A stretch of DNA of 64,000 bases from an uncultured Sphaerochaeta sp. GTDB lineage: Bacteria > Spirochaetota > Spirochaetia > Sphaerochaetales > Sphaerochaetaceae. Where the stretch lies: contig NZ_OY781940.1 of NCBI RefSeq assembly GCF_963677315.1, positions 360,001 to 424,000 on the forward strand, given 5' to 3'. How positions within the stretch are numbered: position 1 is the stretch's first letter; each line of letters opens with the position of its first letter. Shown piece after piece: positions 1 through 7,936 of this stretch. The notes under the pieces were generated by a model. The model did not search any database, was not told the DNA's origin, and was given only the letters and a program-made list of their open reading frames with translations. Both the position numbers and the translations under genes were made by a program.

Positions 1-1
1 T

Positions 2-100
2 AACTTTGGGGACCAACGGTTGGACTGTTGTTCGCTCAACAGGAAATCCGCAGAAAAGGATCCGACGGGGGACATCATCAAGAAGTACAACAGATCCTGA
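2..100 (+). CDS. C-terminal tail of an unidentified upstream gene (partial)
   Basis: An open frame enters from before the window and runs 32 codons to a TGA at 98-100, ending in DIIKKYNRS. The tail is hydrophilic and too short to assign. It lies 74 bases before the copper ATPase start on the same strand, so it could be the preceding cistron of the same operon. It may also be chance; only the missing upstream sequence would settle it. Confidence 0.3.
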   Translation, partial: NFGDQRLDCCSLNRKSAEKDPTGDIIKKYNRS

Positions 101-174
101 TCTCACCCTTTTTCCCACGACGATTGTCAAACATCCTGGTTTCCATACAGGAAAACCATTATAAGGAGGAGCCA

Positions 175-2340
175 ATGAGCGATCCAAAAGAACTTACAGA
201 ACACTATCATGGTCATGGCAACCATTCGGACCATGGCAACCATTCGGACCATGGCAACCATTCGGACCATGGCAACCATTCGGACCATGGCAATCATTCG
301 GACCATGGCAATCATTCGGACCATGGCAATCATTCGGACCATGGCAATCATTCGGACCATGGCAATCATTCGGACCATGGCAATCATGCGGACCACCATC
401 GAATGATGATAAAGGACTTTCGAAACAGGTTCTATCTCAGCTTGGTACTCACTTTGCCCATTCTTGCGCTTACGCCGTTGATCAAGGAGCTCACCGGTAT
501 TGGTTGGACCTTCTCGGGGGCGGGCTATGTCGTATTCCTTTTGGCTACGATTCTGTATTTCGTAGGAGGTTGGCCTTTCCTTTCCGGCTTGGTGAAGGAG
601 TTGAAGGAAAAATCTCCGGGGATGATGACACTAATAGGCATGGCCATCACAGTAGCCTATGGATATAGTACTGCTGTTACCTTCGGCCTTCCCGGGATGC
701 CCTTCTACTGGGAACTGGCAACCTTGATCGCCATCATGCTTGCGGGACACTGGATAGAGATGACCAGCGTCGTAGGCGCATCGGCTGCATTGGAAAAACT
801 GGCCCGCCTCATGCCATCGGAGGCCCACAGGAAAGAAGGGGAAACAATCAAAGACATACCACTCAGTCATGTTGAGAATGGCGATCTCCTTATAGTAAAA
901 CCTGGAGAGAAGATTCCTGCCGACGGCCGGATCCACGAAGGTGGCGGTTATGTCGATGAATCAATGCTCACCGGGGAATCGCGTCCGGTCCGACGCGAGA
1001 AGGGAGACAGGCTCATCGGCGGGTCGATCAATGGTGATTCCAGCATCACCATCAAGGTTGATGGAGTCGGAGAACATGCATATCTGTCGAAGATAATCAC
1101 CATGGTCCGCGAGGCACAACAAGTCAAATCAAAGACACAGAAGTTGAGCGACCGGGCAGCCCGTTACCTGACCATAGCGGCAATCACCATTGGAATTGCC
1201 ACCTTGGTCAGCTGGCTACTTGTCGGCTACGACCTGCAGTTCGCCATCACACGAATGGCCACCGTTATGATCATCACCTGCCCCCACGCACTTGGATTGG
1301 CCATTCCCCTTGTGGTTTCTGTCTCAACTGCCAAATCTGCACAACACGGATTGCTCATCCGAAATCGGACAGCATTTGAGCAGGCTCGAAAAATCGATAC
1401 CATTGTGTTCGATAAGACGGGCACGCTCACAAAGGGTACTTTCACGGTGACCGATGTGACATCGACCGACACGGGGACCTATTCGAAAATGGAGGTGTTG
1501 CGATTGGCAGCATCTGTTGAAGCACATTCGGAGCATCCTATCGGGAAAAGCATCGTTGGACATGCAACCGCCCAAGGCCTTGAATTGTCCTCTGTGGACG
1601 AAGTCTCGGCAATCAAGGGGAAGGGCATCGGCGGGAACGTCGATGGTTCGGCAATTCTGGTTACCAGCCCTTCCCATGCACGTCAACTCGGCATCGACAT
1701 CCCTTCTGCCAAGGACGAACAGGCTGTAACCCGTGTTTTTGTCCTGGTGGAAAAGCGGTTGATTGGCTCTATCACCCTCAGTGATACGGTGCGTCCAGAG
1801 TCCCATGGCGCCATCAAGACGCTGCAATCAATGGGCATAGCCTGCTGGATGCTTACCGGAGATAACGAAGCGACCGCCCGTGCCGTTTCCGAGGAATTGG
1901 GCATGAATGGCTACTTCGCCGAGGTGCTGCCCGATGAAAAGCAACAGAAGATCAAGGAACTGCAGAAGAAGGGCTCATTCGTAGCGATGACAGGAGACGG
2001 CGTGAATGATTCTCCTGCCCTGGCGCAAGCCGATGTCGGGATTGCCATCGGGTCGGGAACCGATGTGGCGGCGTCCACCGCCGATATCGTGTTGGTGGAT
2101 TCAAATCCACAGGACATCGTGACACTCATCAGGTTCGGAAAAGCCACCTATAGCAAGATGATCCAGAACCTGGTGTGGGCCACGGCATACAATGTGTTTG
2201 CCATTCCTCTCGCCGCGGGAGTGCTGCATTTCACCGGATTCATCCTGCAACCGGAGGTGGGTGCCGTCCTGATGACCTTGTCCACGGTGGTGGTTGCAAT
2301 CAACGCCCGGTTGCTCAAAGTACCGAAGCACACAGGTTGA
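175..2340 (+). CDS. copB: CopB-type copper-exporting P-type ATPase with N-terminal His repeat
   Basis: A P1B-type heavy-metal ATPase of 721 residues that would export copper or silver across the inner membrane. The ATG at 175 is chosen because AAGGAGG lies just upstream; an ATG 147 bases earlier in frame has no site. Residues 10-76 are a histidine-rich tail built from ten GNHSDH-type repeats. Then come TGES (actuator), the membrane motif CPH (Cys369), the phosphorylation site DKTGT (Asp413), SEHP in the nucleotide domain and GDGVND near residue 607. CPH rather than CPC, with a His-rich N-terminus and no CxxC domain, is the P1B-3 (CopB) signature. A paralogue without the repeat lies at 27056. 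The base composition is more GC-rich than in that paralogue. Metal identity is inferred from the subfamily. Confidence 0.93.
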   Translation: MSDPKELTEHYHGHGNHSDHGNHSDHGNHSDHGNHSDHGNHSDHGNHSDHGNHSDHGNHSDHGNHSDHGNHADHHRMMIKDFRNRFYLSLVLTLPILALTPLIKELTGIGWTFSGAGYVVFLLATILYFVGGWPFLSGLVKELKEKSPGMMTLIGMAITVAYGYSTAVTFGLPGMPFYWELATLIAIMLAGHWIEMTSVVGASAALEKLARLMPSEAHRKEGETIKDIPLSHVENGDLLIVKPGEKIPADGRIHEGGGYVDESMLTGESRPVRREKGDRLIGGSINGDSSITIKVDGVGEHAYLSKIITMVREAQQVKSKTQKLSDRAARYLTIAAITIGIATLVSWLLVGYDLQFAITRMATVMIITCPHALGLAIPLVVSVSTAKSAQHGLLIRNRTAFEQARKIDTIVFDKTGTLTKGTFTVTDVTSTDTGTYSKMEVLRLAASVEAHSEHPIGKSIVGHATAQGLELSSVDEVSAIKGKGIGGNVDGSAILVTSPSHARQLGIDIPSAKDEQAVTRVFVLVEKRLIGSITLSDTVRPESHGAIKTLQSMGIACWMLTGDNEATARAVSEELGMNGYFAEVLPDEKQQKIKELQKKGSFVAMTGDGVNDSPALAQADVGIAIGSGTDVAASTADIVLVDSNPQDIVTLIRFGKATYSKMIQNLVWATAYNVFAIPLAAGVLHFTGFILQPEVGAVLMTLSTVVVAINARLLKVPKHTG
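217..396 (+). repeat. Ten in-frame 18-bp tandem repeats coding GNHSDH
   Basis: Ten abutting 18-base units with no spacers. Nine encode GNHSDH and the last encodes GNHADH. The first four units use AAC for asparagine and the remaining six use AAT; otherwise they are nearly identical. That pattern suggests local duplication of two unit types. The 18-base period keeps the frame, so copy number can vary without breaking the ATPase. Confidence 0.97.
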
Positions 2341-2450
2341 TCCTTTCCCGATCTCGCTCAACCTTGCCGCTGGGACGGGCAACGGTGAAGATCAGGTAAA
2401 GAATTCAGGGGAACTCTTTGCAGATACGCGGCATTGCTTTACATTGACTA

Positions 2451-2470
2451 CACACCCCCTCGGGGGTGTG
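2451..2470. promoter_or_regulatory. C/G-tract inverted repeat, possible copper (CsoR-type) operator or hairpin
   Basis: A 20-base inverted repeat, CACACCCCC then TC then GGGGGTGTG, perfect except for the two central bases. It lies directly before the ribosome site of the SHOCT gene at 2482. A loose promoter, TTGCAG at 2418 and TACATT at 2440 with a 16-base spacer, would place the transcription start inside it. It resembles the C/G-tract operators of CsoR-family repressors and the site upstream of the second copB. As RNA it could also fold with an 8-base-pair stem and CTCG loop. No U-tract follows. Confidence 0.5.
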
Positions 2471-2481
2471 GGAGGTTAAAA

Positions 2482-2673
2482 ATGATGATATTTGGAATCC
2501 TTGGGACCCTCTTGATAATGTATCTGTTGTTCAGAACGGATATGTTCGGTAGAAAAGATGATTCCTTCCGTAAAGGAACCGATGAGGCGCTCGAAGCGCT
2601 CAGTAAGCGATATGCACAAGGGACCCTCTCACGGGAGGAATACCTCAGCATGAGAGAAGACATCTCGAATTGA
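2482..2673 (+). CDS. Small membrane protein with C-terminal SHOCT motif
   Basis: 63 residues: one N-terminal membrane helix (residues 2-16), a short basic linker, then a C-terminal SHOCT segment (ALSKRYAQGTLSREEYLSM). SHOCT is a short C-terminal oligomerisation module of unknown specific function. The start at 2482 follows GGAGG at 2471; a second ATG comes immediately after. The gene follows the copper ATPase and opens a run of SHOCT genes. Function is unknown; a membrane accessory to metal handling is only a guess from position. Confidence 0.75.
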   Translation: MMIFGILGTLLIMYLLFRTDMFGRKDDSFRKGTDEALEALSKRYAQGTLSREEYLSMREDISN

Positions 2674-2688
2674 TGATGGAGGAATGGT

Positions 2689-2943
2689 ATGCACGGCTTA
2701 TATTACGGTCTTGGCAATGTCGGAGGATGCGGTTGGTTCGGGTCCGACTGGTGGTCCCGGGGGATGATGATCGGATTGTTGCTCATTGGGGTGACGGTCG
2801 TCGTGCTTCTTGCGGTGCATCTCTCACATCGGAACAGGTCCAATTCTGGCAGTTTGGAGGCAATCGCGCTACTTAAAAACAGATATGCCGATGGTGAGAT
2901 CGATCGCGAGCTGTTTGAGAAGATGAAGAAAGACCTTCGTTGA
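2689..2943 (+). CDS. Small membrane protein with C-terminal SHOCT motif
   Basis: 84 residues. A Gly/Trp-rich N-terminus (GGCGWFGSDWW) is followed by one membrane helix around residues 26-46, then a C-terminal SHOCT segment (LKNRYADGEIDRELFEKM). GGAGG lies just before the ATG, 15 bases after the previous SHOCT gene, so the two are surely cotranscribed. The Trp/Gly-rich head with SHOCT tail is a common small-protein layout in bacteria, of unknown role. Confidence 0.75.
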   Translation: MHGLYYGLGNVGGCGWFGSDWWSRGMMIGLLLIGVTVVVLLAVHLSHRNRSNSGSLEAIALLKNRYADGEIDRELFEKMKKDLR

Positions 2944-2959
2944 AGAGGATCTTGCCAAT

Positions 2960-3052
2960 TTGGAAATTGTATTTGAGATGATCAAGAAGAGATATGCCCC
3001 ACGTGATATCACCTGGGAAGAGTTCGACTCGATGAAGAGAAATCTTTCGTAG
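2960..3052 (+). pseudogene. Orphan SHOCT module, likely remnant of a third SHOCT gene
   Basis: A 30-codon frame ending at the TAG at 3050 encodes a clear SHOCT segment (MIKKRYAPRDITWEEFDSM) aligning with the tails of both neighbouring proteins. It begins in another frame just after the 84-residue gene stops and has no good start codon or membrane helix. It looks like the surviving tail of a duplicated gene. A very small TTG-started product (TTG at 2960) cannot be excluded. Confidence 0.5.
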
Positions 3053-3066
3053 AAGGAGACAACAAA

Positions 3067-3738
3067 TTGAAGAAAATATTCGTAATAACCTTGAGTATCA
3101 TGTTCCTGATCGTGGGAACAACACTCTGGGCGCAGGAAGAAGAAGGACACGGCAGAACTGCCGACGTGATCCTCAACGAAATCAAACAGGTGCAAGGCGT
3201 GACAAGTATCACGCTCATCGATCCCGACCTGATACGTCCGGCTCTACTTGAGGAACTGGGTGATGCGGTCATGGATCTCATGATCGCCGATGAAGAGCGA
3301 CACGAATGGATAGATGGGATGATGGGAGGAGAAGGATCCGAGCAACTAGCATCGACCCACCGTTGGATTGCCTACAACTACCTCCAGAACGACGGGAAGC
3401 TCGACACGTGGGGACCCGGCATGGGCGGATACGGCTTTATGGGACCGGGAATGATGGGAGGTTGGAGCCGTAACGCGCGTTACAACCCCACCTCATCCAA
3501 CTATGGATGGGGCTATGGTCCCTCCAGCATGCTGGCCTGGTCGGGCAATTGGTGGAGCTGGATCGCAATTATCGTGATCCTAGTTGTCATTGCAGTTGTC
3601 GTAGTCGCTCTCGTACGGTCGCGCCGAAGTGGCTCTGACAGTTCCGCCGATGTCTTGGAAATCCTTCGTAGCCGCTACGCAGAAGGCAAGATTACCCGTG
3701 AGGAGTATCAGCGGATTTCGAAAGAGCTGAGAGAGTAG
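3067..3738 (+). CDS. Secreted/membrane-anchored protein with Met/Gly-rich region and SHOCT tail
   Basis: 223 residues starting at TTG 3067, eight bases after AAGGAG. Order: signal peptide (to about residue 22, cut after WAQ), a mixed alpha/beta region, a Gly/Met/Trp-rich stretch (GMGGYGFMGPGMMGGW, about residues 118-133), a strong membrane helix (about 163-184), then a C-terminal SHOCT segment (LRSRYAEGKITREEYQRI). The Met-rich segment faces the periplasm and could bind soft metals such as Cu(I); that is inference. It closes the SHOCT run and precedes the redox genes. Confidence 0.8.
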   Translation: MKKIFVITLSIMFLIVGTTLWAQEEEGHGRTADVILNEIKQVQGVTSITLIDPDLIRPALLEELGDAVMDLMIADEERHEWIDGMMGGEGSEQLASTHRWIAYNYLQNDGKLDTWGPGMGGYGFMGPGMMGGWSRNARYNPTSSNYGWGYGPSSMLAWSGNWWSWIAIIVILVVIAVVVVALVRSRRSGSDSSADVLEILRSRYAEGKITREEYQRISKELRE

Positions 3739-3897
3739 AAGCAGGACATCCGATTGCCGGCATGGGTGCCGCCAATCGGATGTTTCTTTCGGAAAAATCC
3801 TCCATTCTGCCCACTTCGAACAGGTTTAACCAAAAGCCTTTATTCCGATGGATATCTCCCATATACTGGAAGACGAGAAATAATCGGGAGGTCCTGT

Positions 3898-4185
3898 ATG
3901 AACAATTCTCAAAAGGATGGGGACAGTATCCATATCTCCGTCTGTACCGGTACCAACTGCGCGTTCCGAGGAGCTTCCCAGCTTGTGGAAGCTTTGCGTG
4001 CCGAGAAGGATATCCAGGAACATTGCATCATCGATGAGATGACCTGTCCCAATAAAGTCTGCGATCACTCGAGAAGATCTCCTGTTGTGAAGATCGATGG
4101 CGATTATGTTCTCGAGGCGAAACTGGAAGCGATCATGGACGATGTGCATACCCGAATAGAGAAGAAGCGGGAGGCCAAACCATGA
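3898..4185 (+). CDS. Thioredoxin-like [2Fe-2S] ferredoxin (NuoE-like subunit)
   Basis: 95 residues with the thioredoxin-like ferredoxin layout: an SVCTGTNC motif at the N-terminus and a second cysteine pair in MTCPNKVC. NuoE/HydC-type proteins use such cysteines for one [2Fe-2S] cluster that passes electrons between NAD(P)H or ferredoxin and a larger partner. GGGAGG precedes the ATG at 3898. The stop overlaps the next start by four bases, so it is translationally coupled to the hydrogenase-like gene and is probably its redox partner. It lacks the N-terminal helical region of full-length NuoE. Confidence 0.8.
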   Translation: MNNSQKDGDSIHISVCTGTNCAFRGASQLVEALRAEKDIQEHCIIDEMTCPNKVCDHSRRSPVVKIDGDYVLEAKLEAIMDDVHTRIEKKREAKP

Positions 4186-5714
4186 GTGAGATCGGTGTAA
4201 AACGGGTATTTGAACGGATGCGGGGAATCTATACTCCTGTGACCGATCTCCGTAGGCGGTTGCTCATGGAGACGGTACGATTCATACTTGACGGGAAGAA
4301 ACCCTCGGAAATAGAGTCCCTCCCATTCAGTATCATCGAAATGGGAAACCCGATGTACCGTTGCTGTTCATACCGGGAACTTTCCATCGTGAAGCAACGT
4401 CTCAGGTTGGCCTTCGGCCTGCCGCTTGTGGAGGAACGGGAGCATATTCCGGTCTCCAGCGGAATCGAAAAGGCCTTCACCAGTGAAAAGATCATCGAGA
4501 CTCCCCTGGTCAACGTCATCCGCGCCGCATGCGAGAAATGTCCCGAGGATCAGGTTATCGTCACCGACGGATGCCAGTCGTGCATGGCACATCCATGTTC
4601 GATCGTATGCCCGAGAAACGCCATTACATTCCCTGAGGGAAAAGCACTCATAGACCAGGAGAAGTGCATAAAATGCATGAAATGTGTCCAAGTATGCCCC
4701 TATGCCGCCATTACCAGGAGAGTACGTCCCTGCGCCGAGGCGTGCGGTGTGGATGCCATCGATTCGGATGAGGAAGGGTATGCCCGTATCCATCAGGATA
4801 TTTGCGTAAGCTGCGGACTATGCACAGTATCCTGCCCCTTCGCCGCCATTTCCGACAAATCGGAGATTGTCCAGGTGACCTTCTCCCTCATGGAACGGAA
4901 ACGGGAGACAGCTTCCCCGAAGCTGCATGCGATCGTGGCACCATCATTCACCGGGCAGTTCGGCAACAAGGTGACACCGGAAATGATATTTGCCGGCATC
5001 CAGCGTCTGGGATTCGACCGGGTGATGGAAGTCGCCTATGGCGCGGATTGCGACACAATCCTACTCGCCGAAAAATACACAACTAAACAGGGAAAATTTC
5101 TTGGAACTTCCTGTTGCCCATCGTGGGTTTTGACCGCACGAAATTCATATCCGGACCTAGCGGAAAATATCGCCGACAGCTATACGCCGATGGTGGAGAC
5201 GGCGAAGAAGATCAAGGAATCCGATGTACATGCGAAGGTAATCTTCATCGGACCATGCATTGCCAAGAAGTATGAGGCACTCACCACCGAAGTGTCGGGA
5301 TATGTGGATCATGTCCTGACCTTCGAGGAACTTGCGGCACTCTTCGTTGCCTTCGAGATCGATCTCGCGACGATCGGGGGGAGTCCTGCCATTCAGGACG
5401 CGAGCATGCTCGGGCGCGGATATGCGAATGCTTCGGGAGTCGGCAATGCGATCATCAGGACAGCAGAAGAGAAGTTCGGTATAACGGACATCAGCTTCGA
5501 AAAAGCCGACACCCTCTCCGATTGTCTTGAGATGCTGAAACATATCGACAAAGGTAGTACCTGTCCGGATCTTGTGGAAGGAATGGCATGTCCCGGGGGA
5601 TGCGTAGGCGGTCCCGGTACATTGGCTTCACCTCCCACGGCGGCACGGCACGTGACAAGGTTTGCTTCATCGGCACCCTTCGAGTTTCCCGTGTGCGATA
5701 AAATCGAGAGCTAA
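4182..5714 (+). CDS. [FeFe]-hydrogenase catalytic subunit-like protein
   Basis: 510 residues. The N-terminal half has three cysteine clusters: CEKC with CQSC...CSIVCP, then two bacterial ferredoxin 4Fe-4S motifs (CIKCMKCVQVCP and CVSCGLCTVSCP). The C-terminal half carries the H-cluster motifs TSCCPSW (Cys311/312), GPCIAKKYE (Cys359) and EGMACPGGC (Cys470, Cys474). The four ligand cysteines and the proton-relay cysteine (Cys311) are present, so catalysis of hydrogen uptake or evolution is plausible. Motif variants (GPC for MPC, GGPG for GGG) place it among non-classical groups. No HydE, HydF or HydG maturase is in the window. It is cotranslated with the small [2Fe-2S] protein before it. Confidence 0.85.
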   Translation: MSEIGVKRVFERMRGIYTPVTDLRRRLLMETVRFILDGKKPSEIESLPFSIIEMGNPMYRCCSYRELSIVKQRLRLAFGLPLVEEREHIPVSSGIEKAFTSEKIIETPLVNVIRAACEKCPEDQVIVTDGCQSCMAHPCSIVCPRNAITFPEGKALIDQEKCIKCMKCVQVCPYAAITRRVRPCAEACGVDAIDSDEEGYARIHQDICVSCGLCTVSCPFAAISDKSEIVQVTFSLMERKRETASPKLHAIVAPSFTGQFGNKVTPEMIFAGIQRLGFDRVMEVAYGADCDTILLAEKYTTKQGKFLGTSCCPSWVLTARNSYPDLAENIADSYTPMVETAKKIKESDVHAKVIFIGPCIAKKYEALTTEVSGYVDHVLTFEELAALFVAFEIDLATIGGSPAIQDASMLGRGYANASGVGNAIIRTAEEKFGITDISFEKADTLSDCLEMLKHIDKGSTCPDLVEGMACPGGCVGGPGTLASPPTAARHVTRFASSAPFEFPVCDKIES

Positions 5715-6258
5715 TAAAACCATGCACTGATACTAAATTCTAGCCACCTTCTTCAAAATAGGTATTAGTCTCGCAAATGAGTCACTGCATCCTGTGCAGT
5801 ATCTTTTAACTCGCATTGTTGTTAGGCAAGCTAAAGTAGATTCCCTTCTCTACTCAAAATGCCTACCCGCCTATCATCAACGGTTGGTATTTTGTCACCG
5901 GGTTGTGCTCAAAAGTTGATGACGATTTTATTCTGCTTATTAAATCTTACTCGCTCTATGGGGGATTCTATATAAGTAAGCCCCAGTCTGAGAGTATTCT
6001 CAAAACTAATTCTTATTTTATTCTATATTATACCTTTATTTTGACTATAAATCATCCAACAATACTGAGTTCAAATTATTCATAGATCCTCCTGACCCCA
6101 TGGGTCAACTTCCCCTCTAGGCACAGGCCTGGCTCTTGAGGTACGTCCCAACAGGGTGTCATTACCTAAGGCAGGGGATGGAGTGTTCTGCTTCATCTAT
6201 GAATACAGGGGTAGTAAAGAACTGGGCAGCAGTTGCAGTTTTTGCCTGATATGCCTTT
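5715..6258. other. AT-rich noncoding gap, likely island boundary
   Basis: 544 bases with no supportable gene. The middle (about 5920-6080) is clearly AT-rich compared with both flanks. A short inverted repeat, TGACCC-CAT-GGGTCA, lies at 6093-6107. A 60-codon ORF at 5903 has no ribosome site and looks random. No tRNA, terminator with U-tract or transposase fragment was recognised. The gap separates the GC-richer copper/hydrogenase block from ordinary chromosome. Confidence 0.6.
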
Positions 6259-6975
6259 TTACCGTTTTCGACCTACCATCTGAATGATATTGAAATACTT
6301 CCCTACCCCTGCTTCCATCATGACAAGATCTTCTTTGGCATAGGGGTTAGGTGATTGTAGCCAATCATCCCAGGCTTGTTTGCATGAGGTCATTTCACGG
6401 AACTCGGTTATCTCAATACCAGGTTCTTTCTCCCAGAGGGATTTCCACCAGGAAAGGGAATAGAAATACCATTCTGGCGTCCAGAAAGGTTGTACTTCCT
6501 TTGGTAATTTTCCATCGGGAAAATCTTTATTGAAACCAGGAACGACAACCGCAATATAGCCATTCTTTTTCACGAAGGGCAAAAGGTTGGCAAGCATACT
6601 TTCATTCGTGCCAAAGTACTGATAGGAATCCACGCTGATGATCATATCGAAATAATCATGAGCAAAGGGAATCTCTTTCGTTGCATCCACCAGGAAAGGA
6701 AATATCTTTGCATCAAGCCCACGCTCGGCAAAGCGTTTGGCATTATCGGTGGGAGATATCCACAGATCAGCGGCAAAAACAGTCACGTCATATTTCTCTG
6801 CAAGCAGAATGGATGAGATTCCCATACCACAGCCGAGATCAAGAATGCGCATACCTGGAGCAATGGGAAGCGAACTTGCCAGTTCTTCGGTGATCCGCAT
6901 CGCATTCGGCCCCATCATCGTCTCCAGGAGAAAGTTCTTGTCATAGGTATCAGTTAAGGGTGTTTTCATACTCAT
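6259..6975 (-). CDS. SAM-dependent methyltransferase (class I)
   Basis: 238 residues with the Rossmann methyltransferase core: motif I ILDLGCGMG around residue 47, an acidic residue after beta-2 (AADLW), and a motif II/III region (FDMIISVDSYQYFG). A GAGG site precedes the ATG. The Trp/Tyr-rich C-terminal region (WTPEWYFYSLSWW) should shape the acceptor pocket. The acceptor is not predictable; relatives act on small molecules. It stands alone, divergent from the envelope gene at 7199. Confidence 0.85.
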   Translation of the reverse strand: MSMKTPLTDTYDKNFLLETMMGPNAMRITEELASSLPIAPGMRILDLGCGMGISSILLAEKYDVTVFAADLWISPTDNAKRFAERGLDAKIFPFLVDATKEIPFAHDYFDMIISVDSYQYFGTNESMLANLLPFVKKNGYIAVVVPGFNKDFPDGKLPKEVQPFWTPEWYFYSLSWWKSLWEKEPGIEITEFREMTSCKQAWDDWLQSPNPYAKEDLVMMEAGVGKYFNIIQMVGRKR

Positions 6976-7131
6976 TGTCCTCGCAGTAGAGAAATTCTAC
7001 TACATACGGTATAGGAAAACATCATCCCCATCATACATATACGGTTGAAATCTTGTGTTTCCATAGAACAAATGCACGAGTAATGAACCATACAGATGTT
7101 CAATAAACATTGCTTAGGGAGTGTTTTTTTC

Positions 7132-7159
7132 TTGAATGCTCGATTTTTCCTTGTATACT
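7132..7159 (+). promoter_or_regulatory. Sigma-70-type promoter of the envelope protein / phosphoesterase pair
   Basis: TTGAAT at 7132-7137 and TATACT at 7154-7159, 16 bases apart, about 40 bases before the start at 7199. Confidence 0.55.
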
Positions 7160-7198
7160 TACCTATAAAATTCACTGTGAGCAGGTACTAATATTGGC

Positions 7199-7936
7199 AT
7201 GATACAAAACCTTTCTAGGAAAATCTCCAAATCCTCTCTACGCCTATGCCTGATCATTGTATTGATGAATGTCTTTTTCATCAGTGCAGCCCCCTTTAGG
7301 CGGACACATATACTACAGACAATTGGTTTGAGCAGCTCAATAGTTGCAACAAAAGCTACCTCTTTGGCTACTGTGGTTGGAGTTGAGTATCAAGATAGAT
7401 CATTTCTCCTCGGATATAAACAACAACCACAAATGCAAGATGTAGCACTTCGATCCTCGTTCATTTTGGCTGAGCAACCTTCATGGACAAAGAACGCACT
7501 TATCTCATACGCTCATGGTTCATTCGGTACTGCAAGTTCCTATCTGTTCGATGTAATAATCGGTTACGAACGACAATTTTTCTTTCAAGGTAAAAATCTT
7601 GCGTGGGATCTCTCGTATGGACTAGGAGTACAGGGAAGCATGTCGGTACTTCCTTTCATTGACAAACCACTTTACAATGCCAGCCCCTATCTCTCAGCGA
7701 AAATAACCTGTACAAGCTTTGACCGTCTGGAACTCTCTGCCCATATGTCCACGAGCACCATGTTCACCTATGCTTGCCAATTATTGAGTCCGATCACAGG
7801 AGCCGGAATTGCCTGGAAGCTTACCGATTCCCTGCATATTGGGGGAACTTACGATCTTCAATATTCTGATGTATATCCGGAGTCCGTCATTTTCTTTACA
7901 AAGGAGGCAGAAATCTATGCAAAATGGACCTCATAG
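7199..7936 (+). CDS. Putative outer-membrane beta-barrel-like protein
   Basis: 245 residues of unknown family. There is a basic N-terminus and a hydrophobic signal segment (about residues 14-31, ending ISAA), followed by many alternating hydrophobic/aromatic strands (YLFDVIIGYERQF, LAWDLSYGLGVQG, HIGGTYDLQYSDV) and a C-terminal aromatic strand (EIYAKWTS), as in small outer-membrane barrels. No strong ribosome site precedes the ATG. Its last 20 bases overlap the next gene, so the pair is likely translated together. Assignment rests on strand pattern only. Confidence 0.6.
   Translation: MIQNLSRKISKSSLRLCLIIVLMNVFFISAAPFRRTHILQTIGLSSSIVATKATSLATVVGVEYQDRSFLLGYKQQPQMQDVALRSSFILAEQPSWTKNALISYAHGSFGTASSYLFDVIIGYERQFFFQGKNLAWDLSYGLGVQGSMSVLPFIDKPLYNASPYLSAKITCTSFDRLELSAHMSTSTMFTYACQLLSPITGAGIAWKLTDSLHIGGTYDLQYSDVYPESVIFFTKEAEIYAKWTS

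Noticed and set aside
28..174. 49-codon N-terminal extension of the first copper ATPase
   Set aside because: A strong ribosome site precedes the ATG at 175; the extension has no family similarity and overlaps the preceding tail.
217..396. Possible CRISPR array
   Set aside because: Units abut with no spacers and lie in frame inside a gene.
209..406. Other-frame and antisense ORFs of 65 and 90 residues made of short repeats
   Set aside because: They are the 18-base ATPase repeat read in other frames; no ribosome site and no biological composition.
5903..6085. 60-codon ORF in the AT-rich gap
   Set aside because: No ribosome site, AT-driven composition, no recognisable domain.
6093..6107. Insertion-sequence terminal repeat
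   Set aside because: The inverted repeat is short, single and not linked to a transposase or target duplication.
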